From assembly GCF_003323745.1 (NCBI RefSeq), contig NZ_QOIL01000002.1, positions 403,753-467,752 of the forward strand: a stretch of DNA of 64,000 nucleotides, read 5' to 3'. The notes under the pieces are model-generated. The model was not told where the DNA came from and ran no database searches. It saw only the letters and a program-made list of their open reading frames with translations. This document shows, one piece after another, positions 45,151 to 54,400 of this stretch (positions are counted from its first letter, which is position 1; each line of letters starts with the position of its first letter). Source of the stretch: Sphaerisporangium album. GTDB lineage: Bacteria; Actinomycetota; Actinomycetes; Streptosporangiales; Streptosporangiaceae. The position numbers and the translations under genes are program-made.

Positions 45151-46886
45151 CGCGTCCCACCCGGAAGGTCCGAAGCCTGGTCGGGTACGCCCCAAGCCCT
45201 ACTTGAAGCGTCGTTGGACCCATCGAGTACGCCAGGGGGCGCAGTCGGTACGTGCGAGATCGGGCTCGGCGCGGGTGTGGAGAGCACCTCGGCCGCGTGG
45301 TTCACCGCGGACTCGAGGTGAGCGATCGCATATTTGAGCTCTGCGAACTCGCCGTCAGTGAGCTCCTTGATCTTTGATGGCAGGTTGGTGATGACACCGT
45401 CGAGTGCGATCGGCAGCCGGTCTAGCGTGTCTCGGGTCCTTTCGAGGACGGTGATGGTCCTGCCGGAGGCATCGGACGCGATCTCGATCCGGGAAGCGTG
45501 TGCTCCGGCGATGAGAGACCAGTCGCCAAGGGCTTCCCGGATTTCCATGCTCGTGCCGCCGAACGTGTCGCGGAACTCCGACGCCGTGATGGAGAGGGTG
45601 TCGGTCATCTGCTGCCCGAACAACTCGGCGGCTTTCGCGGTCGACGAGCTGACCGTCGCTCGAGCCTCGTCGATAGCGGCTTCGATGCGGGTCGCCGCGT
45701 TGACGAGTTCACCCGCACGCGTGCCCAACGTGCCGACACGGGTGTCAAGAGCGGCGACATGGGAGTCGAGGCCGGCGACGCGGGTGTCCAGGGTGCTGAT
45801 CGCGTCTTGGACCGCCCTTGCCCACTGCGCGAGTTCGTTGCTGACCGCCTCCTGTATGGCGAGGGTCGTCGCAGAGACGGTCGTGGAAACGTGGTCGCCG
45901 GCGGCCGCGAGTGCCTGCTCGGCCTTGGAACCCGTGGCGTCGATGACGGTCGTCGTCTGCCGAACCGAAGCGGTCATGTCGACGCAGGCCGCGTTGATGT
46001 CCGTAAGGTGCTTGTCGAGTGCCTCGACCGCTCCCTGCACGTCCGTCGCGCCGGCGACGAGTGCCTCCGACACCTTTTCGGCGGATTCCAGTGCCTGCGT
46101 GAGTCCCTTACTCAGTTCGTTGTGCATCTTGCGCGTGGTGAAGCCGACCTTCTCGATCTCCATGGCGGCCTTGGTGAGCTCGGCCGTGAAACGCGCAGGG
46201 GAGGAGAGCCGGACCTGGCCGAGGACGAGCGTCGCCTCTGTAAGGGCCCCCCGCAGCCGGGTCCGAAGACGAGCGAACTCCTCTTCCGAACGATCTTCAT
46301 GGCGGGTCCGAGTGAGGTTCTCGAAAATGGTCCATGCGATCAGGATGAAGATCACGCTCAGGGTGGCCAGCGCGACGTTGTCGAACTTGTACAGGGAAGG
46401 AAGGCGGCCGTCGAAGCCCTGCTGCCACATCTCGAGAAAGGGCCGACGCGCCACTTCTGGCCCTTCGGCATCGAGCGCGGCGCCATAGGCGTTGGTGGCT
46501 TCTCGCAAACCGATCCATGTGGTGAGGATCGGTGCGAAGACCAGGACGGAGCTGATCGTCGCCTTGGCTCTGCCCGACATCCTCGGCTTCTTCTGGCCCG
46601 CCGAGGGTCCCGTGCTGTCCACGATGAAAGTGTCTTGTGGCGCGAATGCGGCGAACAGGTCGACCTCGCACCAGCGTTCGGCTCTCCCGGTGCGAGGAGC
46701 GCCGGCCGGCTCAGGAAGTAGTCGCGCACCATACGGGGTCGCGGGTGAGAGTCGGCTCGACTCGATGATGGCGTCCGCGAGGTCACGCAGTTGGTCGCCG
46801 CGGGCTTCCGCATAAGGGTGGGCAGCGATCTCGCGAAGCTCGGTGGCAAGCTCCAGGTCCGTCACGGACGACCGACGTCCTTTCAT
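45147..46886 (-). CDS. Two-TM coiled-coil membrane protein, ZorA-like layout, first gene of the operon
   Basis: 579 residues from ATG 46886; a GTG at 46865 is possible. A soluble N-terminal segment (1-105) precedes TM1 (about 110-127) and TM2 (about 170-189), separated by a ~40-residue loop. Residues 190-540 form one long alpha-helical, Ala/Thr/Glu/Asp-rich coiled coil like the tail of chemoreceptors or of ZorA, with heptads such as LDTRVAGLDSHVAALDTRV. The last 40 residues are Pro/Ser-rich. It shares an operon, with a GTGA overlap, with a ZorB-like gene, so the pair resembles MotA-MotB or ZorA-ZorB. However, I see only two TM helices and no clear MotA motif, so this rests on architecture and context. 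Confidence 0.72.
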   Translation of the reverse strand: MKGRRSSVTDLELATELREIAAHPYAEARGDQLRDLADAIIESSRLSPATPYGARLLPEPAGAPRTGRAERWCEVDLFAAFAPQDTFIVDSTGPSAGQKKPRMSGRAKATISSVLVFAPILTTWIGLREATNAYGAALDAEGPEVARRPFLEMWQQGFDGRLPSLYKFDNVALATLSVIFILIAWTIFENLTRTRHEDRSEEEFARLRTRLRGALTEATLVLGQVRLSSPARFTAELTKAAMEIEKVGFTTRKMHNELSKGLTQALESAEKVSEALVAGATDVQGAVEALDKHLTDINAACVDMTASVRQTTTVIDATGSKAEQALAAAGDHVSTTVSATTLAIQEAVSNELAQWARAVQDAISTLDTRVAGLDSHVAALDTRVGTLGTRAGELVNAATRIEAAIDEARATVSSSTAKAAELFGQQMTDTLSITASEFRDTFGGTSMEIREALGDWSLIAGAHASRIEIASDASGRTITVLERTRDTLDRLPIALDGVITNLPSKIKELTDGEFAELKYAIAHLESAVNHAAEVLSTPAPSPISHVPTAPPGVLDGSNDASSRAWGVPDQASDLPGGTR

Positions 46887-47630
46887 CAGGGGGAATGGTT
46901 ACGAGGTGGATCGGATGGGCTGATTACCGCTGTGAATGTGGGGATTGAAGTGAACGGTGGCGCATGGTCAGACGTGGCGCCCCTCACCGAGGTTTACCGG
47001 CGATATTCAAGAGTGATCCACTTCGATCGTCGTCCCACTTCCTGCCGGTATGGTCGGCGGTCGACTTCCCGGGCTCCGCCTGATGTGGTGCATCTCCCGT
47101 ACCTCTCTGGCGAGGTGCGAGCAACGCTCTGTGTGAGACTGCTGATCATGGTCCGGAGGCGTGGTTCGACTCCGGCGTTCTAAGGAGTTGGAGGGCGGCC
47201 GGGCGGGGTCGCTCCCGCGCAGGCGGGGTCGGTAAAGCCGGATAGGTCTTTCGAGCTGGTCAGAGCCTCGCAGGGCACCTCGCTGGTGTAGCCCCAGATG
47301 TATGAGCGTCAGGGAGCTTCTTCATTGGTGTTGTGAATTCGATGCACAAGAGTACCATGAAATGCAGGCAGCTCGACCGGGTGATCGTGCGGGGTGTATG
47401 CCATGCGCGATTGGATGGCGGTGGTCGGCCCGAAATTTCAGTCCGAAATAGCCCAGCTGTCCGAAATGGTGCTATGGGCAGAGTTTGATACTAGACATAG
47501 TGGCAGTCTTCTGGATGAAAAGGGCTTAGCGGTCGTGGTGATGGCTAACAACCCCGATGCAAAGCTTGCGCTCGCTTTACCCTGTCTGGATGATGGCTCG
47601 ATCTTCATATCCTGGGTGAGGCGGGTAATC
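46887..47630. promoter_or_regulatory. Divergent control region between the two defence operons
   Basis: 744 bp between the minus-strand motor/TerY-P/BrxD operon and the plus-strand kinase-helicase operon. AT-rich parts at 46980-47010, 47320-47360 and 47430-47530 are likely promoter zones. It contains an isolated tRNA T-loop-like sequence (listed separately). A frame open from 47394 into the kinase encodes 79 residues with poor codon bias and is probably leader DNA. Confidence 0.5.
47163..47173 (+). other. tRNA T-loop-like fragment, possible attachment-site remnant
   Basis: ggttcgactcc fits the tRNA T-arm consensus, preceded by gactgctgatcatg and an agg-rich variable-loop-like stretch. The arms around it do not pair properly and no 5' half is visible, so it is not a working tRNA. 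It might mark an old integration event. Confidence 0.2.
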
Positions 47631-48647
47631 GTGACTCCATTGGACCGGTCCGATCCCGAGAGGATCGGGGACATCGTCTTACGAGGCAGGCTCGGCAGCG
47701 GTGGCATGGGCAGGGTCTTCTTCGGCGTCACACCGGATTACGAGCGGGTCGCCGTCAAGGTGATCCGGGAGGATCTCGCCGATCGAGCCGAGGTGCGGGC
47801 AAGGTTCGCCAGGGAGATCGACGCCTTACGCACGATCCAGGGGCCATCCGTGGCGAGCCTGGTCGAGGCCTCCGAAGACGAGGGCGAGAGCCCGTGGCTC
47901 GCGGTGGAGTACGTCAGAGGGCTGAGCCTGCGCGAGTTCGTCGACCACCATGGGCCCATTCCCGCGGATCAGGCGGCCCCCCTCGGTGTGCTGCTCGCCG
48001 ACGCGCTCCAGGCCGTCCACCAGGCGGGATTGCTTCACCGGGACCTCAAGCCGGGAAACGTCCTGCTCGGCAGGGACGGTCCCAAGGTCATCGACATGGG
48101 CCTGGTGGCGCTCGCCGAAGGGCCGACCGACCTCACCACCTCCGAATCGATGCTGGGAACGCCCGCCTGCATGGCTCCCGAGCAGATCAACACCCCGAAG
48201 AACCTGACGCCGAAGGCGGACGTGTACGCGCTCGGCGCGACCCTGCTGTTCGCCCTCACCAAGCACTACCCCTACAAGGCGGAGAACCTGCATGCCTTGC
48301 TATTCGTGATCACCAACCCGGGCAAGCACCCCGACCTGGACGGAATCCCGGAGGAGATGACCCCGATCATCTCCGCGATGCTCGCATACGACCCCGCCGC
48401 TCGCCCGGATCTGGCCCAGGCCAGGGCATGGCTCACCGACCTGGCCACCCGGGACGGTGTGGCCCTGCCTATCGCGATCCGCCGGCTCGCGGTGGCGACG
48501 TATGTCGAGCGGCCGTCCGATCCGCCCGAGGTCGACCAGCCCATGCCGAGGAGGCGGGAGCTCGCCCACGTCCTCGACTCGGATTCGGTCGTCGCACGGC
48601 TGGCCGAGCGGCTGCGCGGAGCCTACGCCTGCAACGCGACGTTCTGA
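47631..48647 (+). CDS. Ser/Thr protein kinase, catalytic domain only
   Basis: 338 residues from GTG 47631, chosen because the product then begins TPLDRSDPERIG, the usual start just before the glycine loop; an upstream GTG at 47394 is in frame. GRLGSGGMGRVFFG, VAVKVI (catalytic Lys), HRDLKPGNVLL and a DMG metal loop (Met for Phe), then GTPACMAPEQ and DVYALGATL. There is no TM helix or sensor domain, unlike most actinobacterial PknB-type kinases, so it is cytoplasmic. The gap to the downstream SNF2-like helicase is only 23 bp, so it likely belongs to that operon and may gate the system by phosphorylation. Confidence 0.88.
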   Translation: MTPLDRSDPERIGDIVLRGRLGSGGMGRVFFGVTPDYERVAVKVIREDLADRAEVRARFAREIDALRTIQGPSVASLVEASEDEGESPWLAVEYVRGLSLREFVDHHGPIPADQAAPLGVLLADALQAVHQAGLLHRDLKPGNVLLGRDGPKVIDMGLVALAEGPTDLTTSESMLGTPACMAPEQINTPKNLTPKADVYALGATLLFALTKHYPYKAENLHALLFVITNPGKHPDLDGIPEEMTPIISAMLAYDPAARPDLAQARAWLTDLATRDGVALPIAIRRLAVATYVERPSDPPEVDQPMPRRRELAHVLDSDSVVARLAERLRGAYACNATF

Positions 48648-48670
48648 GCGTCCACATCTGAAGGAGAGCA

Positions 48671-51466
48671 GTGACCGAGACGACCTTTCCCCCCGGCGCT
48701 CGGGTCTGGATCCGCGAAGCGGAGTGGATGGTTCGTACGTGTACCCCCGTGAAACACGACACGAAGCACCACCGGATCACCGTGGTCGGCGCGTCCGAGT
48801 TCGTCCGTGACGAGGACGCTGTGTTCTTCACCGATCTCGATGACGTCGAGCTGATGCGTCCAGAAGAGACCGTCCTGGAGCAGGACGACACGCCGCACTT
48901 CGCCAAGAGCCGGCTCTTCTTGGAGGCGGTCCTGCGCAGGACGCCGTTGCCGCAGACCGAGAAGGGCCTCGCGCTGCCCGACCGGTTCCTGCTGGACCCG
49001 CTGCCCTACCAGCTGCGCCCGGCAGAGTTGGCGCTGAACGGGCTACGCCCCCGCATCCTGCTCGCCGACGTCGTCGGCCTCGGCAAAACGCTGGAGATCG
49101 GGCTCATCCTTGCCGAGCTGATCAGGCGGGGGCGCGGCGACCGCATCCTGGTGGTCACGCCGCAGCAGGTGCTGGAGCAGTTCCAGCACGAGTTGTGGAC
49201 GCGGTTCTCCATCCCGCTGATCCGGCTGGACTCGGTCGGCATCGAACGGATCCAGCGCGAGATCCCGGCCGGGCGCAACCCGTTCACGTACTACAAGCGG
49301 ATCATCGTCTCCATCGACACGCTCAAGAACGAGGGCAAGTACGGCCAGCACCTGGAGAAGATCCACTGGGACGCCGTGGTCATCGACGAGTCGCACAACC
49401 TCATCGGCGAGAGCAGCTTGCGCAACAAGCTGGCCAAGCTGCTCTCCCGCAGGACCGACGCGCTGCTGATGGCCAGCGCCACCCCGCACAATGGGGAAAG
49501 CAGGTCATTCGCCGAGCTGGTCCGCATGCTCGACCCGGCGGCCATCGTCGACGAGGACGACTACTCGGCCAAGGACATCCGGCACCTCTACATCCGCCGT
49601 ACCAAGATCGACCCTGAGGTACGGAACCACATCGGCACCAAGTGGCCAGACCGGGGGCCGTCCGTCCCGGTCCGGTGTGCGGCTTCCGACCCGGAGGAAC
49701 GGATCTTCGAGGAGCTGACCCGGGTCTGGCTTGCCGGTGACCAGCGGGAGGGCGGAGCGCGGGTCAGCAAGGAGCGGCGCCTCTTCCCGTACACCCTCCT
49801 CAAGGCCTTCCTCTCCTCGCATCACGCCCTCGCGAAGACCGTGACCAACCGGCTGAAGAACACCGTCAGGCCGCCCGAGCCGCGCGAGCGGGAGGCGCTG
49901 GAAACGCTCGGCAGGCTCGCCGCCCAAGTGACCGACGCCGACTCGGCCAAGCTGGACGCCCTTGTCGATCAGCTCACCCTGATCGGGGTGGGGCCGCGCA
50001 GCGACCGGCGCGTGGTGGTGTTCTCCGAGAGCGTCGAGACGGTGAAGTGGCTCGCCCGGGTCCTCCCGTCCAAGCTTGGACTGACCGTCGAAGGCGCGGT
50101 CGAGATGATGCTCGGCAGCGGATTCACCGACCAGCAGCAGCAGGAGGTCATCGAGCGGTTCTCGCTCGCGGACAGCAAGGTGCGGGTGCTGGTCACCACC
50201 GACGTGACCTCCGAAGGCGTCAACCTGCACCGGCAATGTCACCATCTGATCCACTATGACGTGCCGTGGAGCCTGATCCGCATCGAGCAGCGCAACGGCC
50301 GGGTCGATCGGTACGGCCAACAGCACCAGCCGCAGTTCAAGGCCCTGATCCTGACGTCCCGCGTGTCCGGGACCAAGGACGACACGCTGGTCGCAGAGAA
50401 GCTCCTGGAGAAGGAGGCGACCGCCCACCGGAGCCTCGGCACCGCCGAGGCGGTGACCGGCGAGTACCGCGCCGAGCGCGAGGAACGCCGGCTCATCCAG
50501 GACCTTCTCGACGGGAAGACCGTCGAGGAGTCCCTGGAAGCCCACCAAGGTCTCGATGCCCTCGTCGGCCTGCTCACGACCCCAGCGGCACTTCTTGACG
50601 CAGCGGGCAAGCGTGCGGATTCTGAGCCGTTACGGGCGGACGTGCCGAAGCTGTTCGGCAGTACTGAAGACTTCGTCCGCGAGAGCGTGCGCACACTCGG
50701 GCTCCTGAAGGACCTGGAGGACGACGGCGAGATGCTCGCCTTCACGCCCCCCGGCGACCTCATCCACCGGTTGTCCGCGCTGCCCGCGTCCTACCTGCGC
50801 ACCCACGACGTCAGGAAGCGGATGAAGGTCACCTTCAGCCGCTCCCTGGCCCAGCGCAAGCTCGACGAGGCCCGCAGGACCAAGACCATGTGGCCGGACA
50901 TCGCCTACCTGTCCGACCTGCACCCCATGGTGGAGTGGCTCACCGACAAGGTCCTCGTACGGCTAGGCCGCCAGAAGGCCCCCGTCCTGATCGCGAACGT
51001 CACCGAGCCGACCTTCCTGATCCAGGGCATCTACTCCAACACCCTCGGCCAGCCCACGGTCGTGGAATGGATGGCGATCACCGGACTCACGGGTGCGCCC
51101 GCCCTACACGACATGGTGGCGACCCTGCACCAGGCCAAGGTCGGGCCGGGGATGAACAACCCGGCGCAGCCGCTGGACCTCCAGCGCCTCCAGGACCTGG
51201 TGAAGCCCGCCGTCGAGGTCGCCCGCGCCCACCTGGAGGAGCGGCGGGCGCACTACGACGCGGAGATCGTCGAGCCGCTCGACGCCTACCAGGCGAAGCT
51301 CACCCAATGGCAGCAGCTCACCCTCGACGGGGTGCACGTCTCCCAGTACGGCCGCAGATCGGCCGACGTGCGCGAGACCGTCGCCGAGCAGCAGCGCCTG
51401 ATCGACTCCTTACGGACCACCGGTGAACCGCTGCTGCGGGTACTCGCCGTACTGATTGAAGGCTGA
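48671..51466 (+). CDS. drmD: SNF2-like helicase, DrmD-like
   Basis: 931 residues from GTG 48671 with aaggagag 3 nt upstream. An N-terminal beta domain (about 1-85, starting FPPGARVWIREAEW) is followed by the SNF2 core: ADVVGLGKTLEIGL near 131-144, VVIDESHNL near 235, LMASATPHNG, then VTTDVTSEGVNLHRQ and RIEQRNGRVDRYGQ near 537. The C-terminal 350 residues are helical. Sequence and gene order (SNF2-like helicase, then large adenine methyltransferase, then DUF1998 helicase) match class 1 DISARM as I know it, though the later genes are arranged differently. It would remodel or translocate DNA or stop invading DNA. Only 5 bp separate it from the methyltransferase gene. Confidence 0.87.
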   Translation: MTETTFPPGARVWIREAEWMVRTCTPVKHDTKHHRITVVGASEFVRDEDAVFFTDLDDVELMRPEETVLEQDDTPHFAKSRLFLEAVLRRTPLPQTEKGLALPDRFLLDPLPYQLRPAELALNGLRPRILLADVVGLGKTLEIGLILAELIRRGRGDRILVVTPQQVLEQFQHELWTRFSIPLIRLDSVGIERIQREIPAGRNPFTYYKRIIVSIDTLKNEGKYGQHLEKIHWDAVVIDESHNLIGESSLRNKLAKLLSRRTDALLMASATPHNGESRSFAELVRMLDPAAIVDEDDYSAKDIRHLYIRRTKIDPEVRNHIGTKWPDRGPSVPVRCAASDPEERIFEELTRVWLAGDQREGGARVSKERRLFPYTLLKAFLSSHHALAKTVTNRLKNTVRPPEPREREALETLGRLAAQVTDADSAKLDALVDQLTLIGVGPRSDRRVVVFSESVETVKWLARVLPSKLGLTVEGAVEMMLGSGFTDQQQQEVIERFSLADSKVRVLVTTDVTSEGVNLHRQCHHLIHYDVPWSLIRIEQRNGRVDRYGQQHQPQFKALILTSRVSGTKDDTLVAEKLLEKEATAHRSLGTAEAVTGEYRAEREERRLIQDLLDGKTVEESLEAHQGLDALVGLLTTPAALLDAAGKRADSEPLRADVPKLFGSTEDFVRESVRTLGLLKDLEDDGEMLAFTPPGDLIHRLSALPASYLRTHDVRKRMKVTFSRSLAQRKLDEARRTKTMWPDIAYLSDLHPMVEWLTDKVLVRLGRQKAPVLIANVTEPTFLIQGIYSNTLGQPTVVEWMAITGLTGAPALHDMVATLHQAKVGPGMNNPAQPLDLQRLQDLVKPAVEVARAHLEERRAHYDAEIVEPLDAYQAKLTQWQQLTLDGVHVSQYGRRSADVRETVAEQQRLIDSLRTTGEPLLRVLAVLIEG

Positions 51467-51471
51467 ACCCG

Positions 51472-54400
51472 ATGAGCTTCGATTCGCTGGTCAACCGCGG
51501 TGACTACTTCTCGGCGCACTACCTGGCCGAGGTTCTCCCCAAGGATCTCAAGAAGAAGGAAGGCCTGCTCGCGCGCTGGAACGAGGAGGAAAAGGCCGGC
51601 CGTACGACGCCGCGCCGGGGACTGCGCGCTCTGGGCAAGCAGTACTTCGCCGATCGGCCGTTCTTCGCCGACTTCGACGCACGGCTGCGCGGCGGCGACC
51701 CCGTCAGTCCGGACGAGGAGACCGAATGGCGTAAGGAGCTGAACGAGCTGCACGGCGACGTGCTGCGCGCCCTGGCGTTCGAAACGCGACCACGCGAGCT
51801 GACCGTGGAGCGGGCCGGCAAGGAGTACGCCGTCCAGGTCGCGTACGCGGACCAGCACCTGGTGGCCGTCGAATGTGGCTGGGCCGCCGACGTGGACGCC
51901 GCCCTGGACGCACGCTCGGGCCGTGTGCTGTTCCCCGTGCAGCTCGACAACCGCGAGCGCATCACGTCGGTGACCAAGCTGGCCTCGTGGCTGCTCGCGA
52001 GCGACACGCCGCCGCGCTACGTGCTGATCCTCGCCGGGGGAGTGGTCGTGCTCGCCGACCGCGCCACCTGGGGCGAGGGACGCTACCTGGCTGTCAGCCT
52101 GGACGTGGCGCTCGGGCGGAACAACCTCGAAGAGCTGCAGACCATCGCGGCGCTCTTCGGCGCCGACTCGCTGCTGCCTCCCGAGGAAGGCGGTTCCGAC
52201 AAGCTCGACGAGCTGCTCACCAGCTCCCGCCAGCACGCCGTCGGCGTCTCCACCGAGCTTCGCAGGGGCCTGCAGCAGTCGGTCGAGCTGATCGCCAACG
52301 AGGTGCTCAACCGGATCCGCCAGGCCGAACGTCCCACCGAGAACGGGCCCGTCAAAGTGCGGCCCGAGGACGTCATGGAGCCCGGGGCTCTCGCCAAGGA
52401 GCTGGGTCGCGAAGCGCTGCGTTACCTCTACCGGATCCTGTTCCTGCTGTACGCCGAAGCGCGGCCCGAGCACGGCATTCTGCCGACCGACGACGATGAC
52501 TACACCAAGGGATACAGCCTCGCCCGGCTCGGCGACCTCGTCGTACGCGACCTGTCCGGCGAGGAGGCCAGGTACAGCTTCCACCTGTACGAGTCGCTGG
52601 ACAAGCTGTTCCAGCTGGTCAACCGGGGGCACCGTCCTCGGGGCGGGACCGCGCCGGAAGGCTCGGAGGGGGAGGGGCTGCGATTCGAGCCGCTCCGCTC
52701 CGGGCTGTTCGAGCCCGAGGCCATCAAGCTCATCGGACGTGAGGCGCTGACCGTGCCCGGGTACGACGAGGACGACCCGGACGCGCCGACGATCGACACG
52801 CGGCTCCGCAACGAGACGCTGCACAAGGTGTTGCGCCTGCTCATGCTCACGAGGGGGCGCAGGAAGGAGCGCGGGGGGTTCATCTCGTACGCGCAACTCG
52901 GCATCAACCAGCTCGGCGCGGTGTACGAGGGGCTGATGTCCTACACGGGCTTCATCTCCACCGAGGAGCTGTACGAGGTCGCCAAACACGGCGACCCGCA
53001 CGGCGGCACCTGGACGATCCCCGCCTCGAAGGTCGACGACTACCCCTCGGACGTTTTCGTTCCCGAACTCGACGAGGACGGGCACCAGACCGGCGGGTAC
53101 AAGCACCACCCCAAGGGCGCATTCGTCTATCGGCTCGCCGGGCGTGACCGCGAGACCAGCGCGTCGTACTACACCCCCGAGTCGCTGACCCAGGTCACTG
53201 TCCAGCTCGCCCTGCAACACCGGCTCGACCAGGACGGCACGGTCACCACCGCGCGCGAGATCCTGGAGTGGAAGATCTGCGAGCCTGCCCTCGGGTCGGG
53301 CGCGTTCCTCAACGAGGCCATCAACCAGGTGGCCGCCGAATACCTCAGGCGGCGCCAGAAGGAGCTCGGCCAGAGCGTCGACCCGGAGAAGTACGAGGAG
53401 ACGCTGCAGCGGGTCAAGGCGTACATCGCGCTGCACAACGCCTACGGCGTCGACCTCAACGAGACCGCCATCGAGCTCGCCGAGGTCTCCGTCTGGCTGA
53501 ACGTCATGCACCCCGGCCTCCAGGCCCCCTGGTTCGGGCTGCACCTGCGCCGGGGCAACTCCCTCATCGGCGCGGGCCGCCGCGTGTACGACCCGTCGGC
53601 GCTGACCAAGGGACAGTGGCTGAAGTCGGCCCCTGAGGACGTCCCGTTCTCCGCGGGCCCGCTGCCTGCCGGGAAGGTGCACCACTTCCTGTTGCCCGCA
53701 GAGGGCTGGGGAGCCGTCGCGGGAGCCAAGGAAGCCAAGGAGCTCGCGCCCGAGGACACCAAGCGCCTCGCCGACTGGCGCAGGCAGATCCGCAAGTCAC
53801 CGTCGGACAAGAAGTCCGGTGCTCGGAAGCCATCCCAACTCCAGCGCCTCCAGGCTCTCTCCGGCCGGGCCGAATACCTCTGGGGATCTGGTCATCCAGC
53901 GCCTCGCCATCTCCGATCGCGAGATCAGCCGCAAGATCGATGTCTGGGGCGCCGACTGGATCGACCAGCCCGCCGATGCCGTCCCCAAGGAGAAGGTCTT
54001 CGGCGACCTCGTCGCACCCGGCACCCCGTACTGGCGCCTGAAGAAGGTCATGGACGCCTGGTGCGCCCTCTGGTTCTGGCCCCTCGACAAGGCCGCTCTC
54101 CTCGACGGTACCGACCCGGTCTATACGAGGCTGGCGCCGTCTAAAACGTCTGACTACGGATCAGATGCTGTAACGCCAACCGTGGCGAAGACGGACGCGG
54201 ACCCTGGACGTACTGACTCGCCGGCGGCCACGCAGTCCGGTCCCCAGGATTCGATCCAGGCGGCCATTCCCGTCGACACCGGCCCGGACGAGACGATCGG
54301 CTTCCGGATTCGTCACCAGCGTGCGCTGTTCCCCATCGGTGACGAGCAACTTTCCCTAGACGGCTTCGCCCACGAGGCCAAGGAAGCCCGTGCCCCCCGC

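Noticed and set aside
47394-47630. 79-residue N-terminal extension of the Ser/Thr kinase
   Set aside because: AT-ending codons and no similarity to kinase N-termini; the canonical start is just before the glycine loop. Not fully excluded.
53819-53884. ATG 53819 as an independent start for a second methyltransferase gene
   Set aside because: The first 22 codons overlap in-frame coding of the upstream part and lack an RBS; the sequence is the continuation of one protein.
51472-54144. An 890-residue methyltransferase as a complete gene
   Set aside because: Its last ~85 residues are a frameshift product; true sequence continues in the next frame through NPPW.
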